DNA of 11,192 nucleotides from Actinomycetota bacterium (GTDB lineage: Bacteria > Actinomycetota > Humimicrobiia > Humimicrobiales > Humimicrobiaceae). Both the position numbers and the translations under genes were made by a program. The notes under the pieces were generated by a model. It worked only from the letters and a program-made list of their open reading frames with translations, did not search any database and had not been told where the DNA came from. Within the stretch, counting starts at the first letter, position 1. Every line of letters starts with the position of its first letter. This document shows, piece after piece, positions 8,032-11,192 of the stretch. Location: contig JADHVM010000023.1 in assembly GCA_016783985.1 (NCBI GenBank), forward strand, positions 1 through 11,192, read 5' to 3'.

Positions 8032-8475
8032 ATGAAAATTGAAAGTCAAGTTTTTAAAAACAATGAGTTAATTCCACCAAAATATACTTGTGATGGAGGA
8101 AATATAAACCCTCCCTTAAAGTTAAGTCTGGTTCCAGAAAATACTAAAAGCCTGGTTTTAATTGTTGATGATCCTGATGCCCCTTCAGGAACCTGGGTTC
8201 ACTGGACTATTTGGAATATAAATCCCCAAACTGTAGAAATTTCAGAAAACAGCTGTCCTCAGGGTGCAGTAGAAGGAATAACTGATTTTGGTAGTACTGG
8301 ATATGGAGGCCCCTGTCCACCATCAGGAACTCATAGATACTTCTTTAAGCTTTATGCATTGGATGTCTCAACTTTAGATCTTATGTCCTCTGCAAATGCA
8401 AGTGATGTTAGAAAAGAATTAAAAAATCATATATTAGCTCAGGCACAGATTATAGGATTGTATAGTCGAACATAA
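8032..8475 (+). CDS. YbhB/YbcL-family phosphatidylethanolamine-binding-like protein (PEBP)
   Basis: 147 residues, a normal length for the bacterial YbhB/YbcL (Raf kinase inhibitor-like) group. The two conserved PEBP regions are intact: DDPDAPSGTWVHW at 46-58 and GGPCPPSGTHRYFFKLYALD at 92-111, which together form the anion-binding pocket (Asp47/Asp49, His57, His101 by position). FKNNELIPPKYTCDGGNINPPL at 8-29 is the usual family N-terminus. There is no signal peptide, so the protein is probably cytoplasmic. The biochemical role of bacterial members is poorly defined; binding of small anionic ligands is known for the fold, and I do not assign a reaction. It has its own strong ribosome binding site and spacers on both sides, so it looks like a single-gene unit unrelated to the pilus genes. 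Confidence 0.92.
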   Translation: MKIESQVFKNNELIPPKYTCDGGNINPPLKLSLVPENTKSLVLIVDDPDAPSGTWVHWTIWNINPQTVEISENSCPQGAVEGITDFGSTGYGGPCPPSGTHRYFFKLYALDVSTLDLMSSANASDVRKELKNHILAQAQIIGLYSRT

Positions 8476-8507
8476 CCCGGAAGGAAATGACATAAATATT
8501 GATGCTA

Positions 8508-8536
8508 TTGACAAAAATATTTAATTATAGTATAAG
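8508..8536 (+). promoter_or_regulatory. Near-consensus sigma-A-type promoter upstream of the BlaI-family gene
   Basis: TTGACA (8508-8513, perfect -35), a 17-base spacer, then TATAAG (8531-8536, one mismatch from TATAAT). This is the best promoter match I find in the window. It begins 33 bases after the PEBP stop and would give a leader of roughly 185 bases before the BlaI-family ATG at 8731. Confidence 0.6.
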
Positions 8537-8544
8537 TATAGTAT
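8526..8544 (+). promoter_or_regulatory. Candidate operator: 8-bp direct repeat overlapping the -10 region
   Basis: TATAGTAT occurs at 8526-8533 and again at 8537-8544, an 11-base period (about one helical turn), straddling the -10 element of the promoter above. BlaI/MecI-family repressors commonly bind their own promoters at sites with TACA/TGTA-type half-sites, and GTAGTAT-like flanks are familiar from mec/bla operators, so autoregulation is plausible. The repeat is direct rather than inverted and made only of common A/T-rich words, so this is a hypothesis. Confidence 0.3.
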
Positions 8545-8670
8545 TAAATAATAATATTAGTTAATTATTTATAAACAATATATTTTAAACTTGGAAAGTA
8601 TTTTAATATTTACAAATTAAAGTACATATAACTATTGAATTATAATTAAAAATATTATAAAGTATCCCAG

Positions 8671-8686
8671 AACTTTGAAAAAAGTT
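8671..8686 (+). repeat. Small perfect hairpin in the leader of the BlaI-family gene
   Basis: AACTTT (8671-8676) and AAAGTT (8681-8686) are a perfect 6-bp inverted repeat around the loop GAAA, a GNRA-type tetraloop. It lies 45 bases ahead of the ATG. The stem is mostly A-U pairs and no T-run follows, so it is not a terminator; it could be a weak leader structure or chance. Confidence 0.25.
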
Positions 8687-8730
8687 AAACAGGTCTGATT
8701 CAAATATTAACATTAGCTTTATACAAGATA

Positions 8731-9168
8731 ATGAAAGAGAAAAAAGATACAAAGAAAAAATCTAAAGAAATTGGAATAGATGGACTGAGTAGTATAAGTA
8801 ATTTAGAAGCTGACATTATGAAGATAGTATGGGACAGGAAAGAAATCACCGTAAGGGAAGTCCATGAAATTATGCTCAGAGAAGAAATTAAAAAAAAGAA
8901 ACAGGGTTTTATCCCATATACTACTGTAATGTCTACCATGACAACACTAGCAGAAAAAAGTCTGCTCAAGCAGAATAAAAGTGGCAAAACTTATATTTAC
9001 TCAGCGGCAGTTAATAAAAAACAGTTGTCCAAGAGCATTATAAAATCTGTTGCTTCCAAATTACTTAACGGAGCTGCTAGCAATCTTGTCTCTAAATTTT
9101 TAGCTGACAGCAGTAATATTTCTAAAGAAGGAATTGAAAAGCTGCTAGAAGAAATTGATAAATCATAG
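8731..9168 (+). CDS. BlaI/MecI/CopY-family transcriptional repressor
   Basis: 145 residues. A Lys-rich N-terminal extension (1-20) precedes the winged-helix domain at about 22-95. Family marks are SNLEADIMKIVWDRKEITVREVHEIM at 23-48 (pattern 'E..IM..vW....tTVrEV'), YTTVMSTMTTLAEKSLLK at 63-80 (recognition helix), and KTYIYSAAV at 86-94 (wing). The C-terminal part, with LLNGAASNLVSKFL at 111-124, matches the dimerisation region where MecI/BlaI are cleaved during induction. Known members repress beta-lactam or metal resistance genes and their own operon. The neighbouring M56 protease gene, 154 bases downstream on the same strand, makes this a BlaI/BlaR1-type pair. No clear Shine-Dalgarno precedes ATG 8731; the basic tail makes this start slightly uncertain. 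No beta-lactamase or penicillin-binding protein is nearby, so its targets are unknown. Confidence 0.88.
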   Translation: MKEKKDTKKKSKEIGIDGLSSISNLEADIMKIVWDRKEITVREVHEIMLREEIKKKKQGFIPYTTVMSTMTTLAEKSLLKQNKSGKTYIYSAAVNKKQLSKSIIKSVASKLLNGAASNLVSKFLADSSNISKEGIEKLLEEIDKS

Positions 9169-9281
9169 CAATACATAATCTGTTTTAATAGTAGTATTTT
9201 ATATAATATCAATTTCCACTAGGGTTTAGATACAATTTATATCTTTATATCTACTTTCATAAAATTATTTATTAGTTTAAA

Positions 9282-9305
9282 AAATAAAATAAGTTCGTTT
9301 TATTT
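9282..9305. repeat. AT-only inverted repeat between the BlaI and M56 genes
   Basis: AAATAAAA (9282-9289) and TTTTATTT (9298-9305) form a perfect 8-bp inverted repeat around TAAGTTCG, starting 41 bases before the M56 ATG. Nearby, TTATATCT is repeated in tandem at 9237-9252. Either could bind a regulator, but both consist of simple A/T words that arise easily in this DNA. Confidence 0.25.
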
Positions 9306-9322
9306 CTTAATATATTTATATA

Positions 9323-10387
9323 ATGTTTTTTGAAATATTAATAAATTATATTTTACCCATAATTTATAACAGCTCTATAAGCTTGATTTTGGTTTTATTT
9401 ATCTTATTCATTTTTAGAATCAAAGATTCAAATATTAGAATTTTATTTCTATTCCTCCCCCTTATAAAGCCTTTCTTAATTATTATTGAAAAAATTAACT
9501 TAAACGAAGAATTTTTTAAATATCGCCCAGGTGTATTAGGAATCAGACTTCCTAGTCCAAATACAATCATTAATAGAATAGATTCTTTTCATAAAAGTCC
9601 TGTAAGCTTCTCTAATATGAACTATCTTATTATGACACTAATTATTTCTAGTATAATTTTTGCACTTATAATTAGATGGATAAATCTCTATCTTTTCTAT
9701 AAAAACTTATCCTACGAGGAGAAAGTTGAAAGAAAAGATGTTCCTGATATTTTTAATATCATAGATAAATTTATCGAGAAAAATTCCATTAAGTATCCTA
9801 GCATCAGTTTGACTCATAAAAAATTCTTCTCACCTTTTATAATTGGAATAAAGAATTATACTTTAGTATTGTCACCAAACTTACTGGATAAACTAAGCAC
9901 AGGTGAAAAAGAAACATTAATTCATCATGAATTGTCGCACGTTAAAAGGAAAGATAATTTAATTAGTTGGATAGCCCTTATTTTAAGAGATTTGCTTTTT
10001 TTTAACCCTGTTGCTTACATAGCATATTACTTAATAAGAGTTGAGCAGGAAAAAGGAAGCGATAAACTGGTATTAATATATTCTAAAAAACAACCAAAAG
10101 AAATTGCTAAAAATATTTTAAATATAATTCTTAAAATTAAATCTTTTCATTTAGATAAATTAAAAATTAAAAAAAATATATATCAAGGGGCTTCTTTTTT
10201 GCCTTTAATAAAATTTAATCAAATATTGATTAAAGATAGGATTAATTCCCTCATTAGAACCAAACCAAATAAAGTTCACGGCAATATCACTTTTAAAATT
10301 GTAATGTCTGTACTATTTATAATACTATTACTTGTACAAATTATTCTTATTGCAAAGGTAGGCAACACTTTTGTATTCCTAAGATAA
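9323..10387 (+). CDS. M56-family (BlaR1-like) membrane zinc metalloprotease without sensor domain
   Basis: 354 residues. Membrane helices at about 10-32, 39-57, 101-126 and 324-347, with a hydrophobic segment near 214-237 after the active site. The gluzincin motif is HELSH (202-206) inside LIHHELSHVKRKDN, followed by EQEKGSDKLV at 241-250, which supplies the downstream Glu/Asp pair of the M56 pattern 'E.E..(C/S)D'. The stretch FFSPFIIGIKNYTLVLSP (168-185) matches the conserved 'p.v.G...p.iilP' region before HExxH. The protein ends shortly after the last helix and lacks the extracellular penicillin-binding domain of BlaR1/MecR1, so it may sense something else or act with a partner. In the known system, BlaR1 activation leads to loss of BlaI, encoded just upstream. 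No Shine-Dalgarno is visible before ATG 9323, but the first helix requires this start. It runs convergently into the BMC genes with 4 bases between stops. Confidence 0.85.
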   Translation: MFFEILINYILPIIYNSSISLILVLFILFIFRIKDSNIRILFLFLPLIKPFLIIIEKINLNEEFFKYRPGVLGIRLPSPNTIINRIDSFHKSPVSFSNMNYLIMTLIISSIIFALIIRWINLYLFYKNLSYEEKVERKDVPDIFNIIDKFIEKNSIKYPSISLTHKKFFSPFIIGIKNYTLVLSPNLLDKLSTGEKETLIHHELSHVKRKDNLISWIALILRDLLFFNPVAYIAYYLIRVEQEKGSDKLVLIYSKKQPKEIAKNILNIILKIKSFHLDKLKIKKNIYQGASFLPLIKFNQILIKDRINSLIRTKPNKVHGNITFKIVMSVLFIILLLVQIILIAKVGNTFVFLR

Positions 10388-10391
10388 TTAA

Positions 10392-10661
10392 TCAGCTCTC
10401 AACTTGGAGGCTATCAACTTTTGCTATAATAACCGAATCTATACTCCTGTCCCTGGTCTCATCAGTCTGGCGTGCAGAACTACCATTAACTACTAAAACT
10501 TTTTCTCCAATTCCTACCCCTACTACATCCACAGCCACTACAAAAGGGTCTAAAAGATTTCCATCTAAATCTATAGCCTTAACTATTAGTAATTTTTTGC
10601 CTATAAAACTTTTATCCTTCTGAGTTGAAACTACATTTCCAATAACTTTACCTAATACCAT
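10392..10661 (-). CDS. BMC-P microcompartment vertex protein (EutN/CcmL family), copy 1
   Basis: 89 residues, the usual length of a pentameric BMC-P (EutN/CcmL/CsoS4) shell protein. Motifs in order: GKVIGNVVSTQK at 4-15, GKKLLIVKAID at 21-31, a VAVDVVGVGIGEKVLVVNGSSAR series at about 42-64, and SIDSVIIAKVDSL at 73-85. The GxGxGE and GSSAR patterns are family hallmarks. Five copies cap each vertex of the protein shell that encloses aldehyde-type or CO2-fixing metabolism; which reaction is enclosed here cannot be told because no core enzyme is in the window. AGGAAAG on the minus strand ahead of the ATG supports the start. It lies 91 bases downstream of a second BMC-P gene and is the last gene of that unit, with its stop 4 bases from the convergent M56 stop. 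Confidence 0.93.
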   Translation of the reverse strand: MVLGKVIGNVVSTQKDKSFIGKKLLIVKAIDLDGNLLDPFVVAVDVVGVGIGEKVLVVNGSSARQTDETRDRSIDSVIIAKVDSLQVES

Positions 10662-10752
10662 AACACTTTCCTTTTTTTAGACCTATACAAAGGCTTTAAA
10701 AATATTTAGTTTCTAAAATATATAATTTTAAAAATATTTCGAATTAAATAGA
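10662..10752. repeat. Intergenic 13-bp direct repeat between the two BMC-P genes
   Basis: The 91-base spacer contains TTTAAAAATATTT twice, at 10695-10707 and 10727-10739, 32 bases apart start to start. No terminator or clear promoter is evident. Given the base composition this may be simple-sequence noise. Confidence 0.3.
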
Positions 10753-11025
10753 CTACTTCTCTACATTTATGTAATCAATAATAGATACAATTGTAGCATC
10801 AGTTGGGACATCTTCACCCTCAAATGCCCATGTAGCTTCTCTGCCATCCTCATATCCTACAATACTGCCAATACCAGATGAGGTCACATCCAGAGCAACT
10901 AAGAAGCTGCCTGAATCCTTGCCTGTCTTCATATCTACAGGCTGGATTATCTGAATTTTCTTACCTTTAAGCCCCTTATACTTTATAGTTGCTACAATAT
11001 TTCCTATAACTCTGCCATAATACAT
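10753..11025 (-). CDS. BMC-P microcompartment vertex protein (EutN/CcmL family), divergent copy 2
   Basis: 90 residues. The N-terminal half is typical: MYYGRVIGNIVATIKYKGL, GKKIQIIQPVD at 21-31 and FLVALDVTSSGIGSIVGYEDG at about 41-61, ending DATIVSIIDYINVEK. It clearly shares the fold and spacing of copy 1, but the loop that carries GSSAR there reads DGREATWAF here, and the GxGE segment is GIGSIV. BMC loci often carry two or three divergent BMC-P paralogues, so this is likely a functional second vertex type rather than a decayed copy; the reading frame is intact. AGAGGT on the minus strand (11033-11038) lies 7 bases ahead of the ATG. Only about 23 bases separate the start codon from the right end of an IS605-type element, so the native upstream operon or promoter has been displaced or interrupted. 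Confidence 0.92.
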   Translation of the reverse strand: MYYGRVIGNIVATIKYKGLKGKKIQIIQPVDMKTGKDSGSFLVALDVTSSGIGSIVGYEDGREATWAFEGEDVPTDATIVSIIDYINVEK

Positions 11026-11032
11026 ACAATTT

Positions 11033-11038
11033 ACCTCT
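11033..11038 (-). promoter_or_regulatory. Ribosome binding site of BMC-P copy 2
   Basis: AGAGGT on the minus strand, 7 bases before the start codon at 11025. It lies within the flank directly next to the transposable-element end. Confidence 0.6.
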
Positions 11039-11056
11039 AATTAAATTTGTGACGCT

Positions 11057-11076
11057 CCACAGGGCAAGCCCTGTGG
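11057..11076 (-). repeat. Perfect GC-rich hairpin at the IS605-type right end
   Basis: CCACAGGGC (11057-11065) and GCCCTGTGG (11068-11076) are a perfect 9-bp inverted repeat around AA, the strongest palindrome in the window. In IS605-family elements such a hairpin is the transposase-binding structure and also the 3' stem of the TnpB guide RNA (omega/reRNA) scaffold. No T-run follows on either strand, so an intrinsic terminator is unlikely. Confidence 0.75.
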
Positions 11077-11120
11077 CTTCTGCTTAGTTATCTAAACATT
11101 CTTTTTCTTGGGCTGAGTGC

Positions 11121-11192
11121 CTAATGGCTACTCATATCTCCACAAGCATTACTTCCCGTATGCCCTACGGTAGGACTTTTTTGGTACTTAGA
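11121..11192 (-). CDS. tnpB: TnpB (IS605 OrfB) RNA-guided nuclease, C-terminal end, partial and probably frameshifted
   Basis: The minus-strand frame entering from the window edge reads SKYQKSPTVGHTGSNACGD, then MSSH and TAG. The 'TVGHTGxNACGD' string is a C-terminal tail I recognise from TnpB/OrfB proteins of IS200/IS605 elements, located after the zinc-finger and last RuvC motif. Just past it, a different frame reads IRHSAQEKECLDN to a TAA at 11086-11084, which looks like a natural continuation of the same tail. One extra base around 11121-11127 (a C in the run GCC on the minus strand) would explain the switch. The catalytic domains are outside the window, so whether the nuclease is active cannot be judged; loss of this tail alone need not inactivate it. 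Confidence 0.65.
   Translation of the reverse strand, partial: SKYQKSPTVGHTGSNACGDMSSH

Larger units (their letters stand above)
11049..11192 (-). mobile_element. Right end of an IS200/IS605-family element (partial)
   Basis: On the minus strand the window edge carries TnpB-like C-terminal codons, then about 45-70 bases, then a perfect hairpin, then GAGCGTCAC, after which the DNA becomes AT-rich like the host. This is the normal order at an IS605-type right end: tnpB stop, subterminal hairpin recognised by the Y1 transposase, and a short cleavage motif. Base composition is distinctly richer in G+C than the flanking genes, supporting foreign origin. I place the boundary near 11049 (end of GTCAC) by comparison with the general layout of such ends; the exact cleavage point is not proven. 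The left end and any tnpA are outside the window. Confidence 0.65.

Noticed and set aside
8476..8730. Possible small gene or CRISPR-like repeat in the spacer before the BlaI-family gene
   Set aside because: No open frame with coding character and a ribosome binding site, and no regularly spaced repeat units beyond the single 8-bp pair.
9202..9207. TATAAT between the BlaI and M56 genes
   Set aside because: No acceptable -35 lies 16-18 bases upstream; the match alone is expected by chance at this base composition.
11057..11076. GC-rich hairpin read as an intrinsic terminator
   Set aside because: No T-run follows on either strand and its position between a TnpB tail and a GTCAC motif fits an IS605 right end better.

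Overview
AT-rich bacterial DNA (roughly 30% GC by eye) holding four blocks: the distal part of a Tad (tight adherence / Flp pilus) operon, a lone PEBP-family gene, a BlaI-M56 regulatory pair, and on the right edge the end of a bacterial microcompartment (BMC) shell operon that abuts the right end of an IS200/IS605-type element. Low GC, AT-biased codon use, a Tad locus together with BMC vertex proteins, and no visible proteobacterial features suggest an anaerobic low-GC lineage. Clostridia-like Firmicutes, Halanaerobiales or Atribacterota (the last known for AT-rich genomes carrying BMC loci) would all fit; this placement is inference and the window has no rRNA or marker gene to settle it.

Bases 1-7806, all + strand: the C-terminus of a TadE-like pseudopilin, a TadG/Tad-domain protein, CpaB/RcpC, CpaE/TadZ, the CpaF/TadA motor ATPase, a VWA domain fused to a TadB platform protein, and TadC. 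Short gaps, one direction and a coherent pathway indicate one operon: TadZ positions the machine, CpaF powers it, TadB and TadC form the inner-membrane platform, CpaB and the TadE/TadG proteins work outside the membrane. Prepilin, prepilin peptidase and any secretin are not in the window and would lie upstream or elsewhere. The most unusual gene is the VWA-TadB fusion.

Bases 7807-9322: an AT-rich spacer, then a YbhB/YbcL-type phosphatidylethanolamine-binding-family protein, then a spacer with a near-consensus promoter whose -10 region contains an 11-bp-periodic direct repeat, then a BlaI/MecI-family repressor. At 9323-10387 lies an M56 (BlaR1-like) membrane metalloprotease with no penicillin-sensor domain, so the pair looks like a repressor/anti-repressor switch with an unknown signal.

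Bases 10388-11192, - strand: two EutN/CcmL-type BMC-P vertex proteins, convergent with the M56 gene with only 4 bp between them. Just upstream of the first BMC-P gene lie a GC-rich hairpin and the C-terminal codons of a TnpB-like protein, i.e. the right end of an IS605-type element, placed so that its presumed guide-RNA 3' end would run into the ribosome binding site and start of the BMC-P gene.
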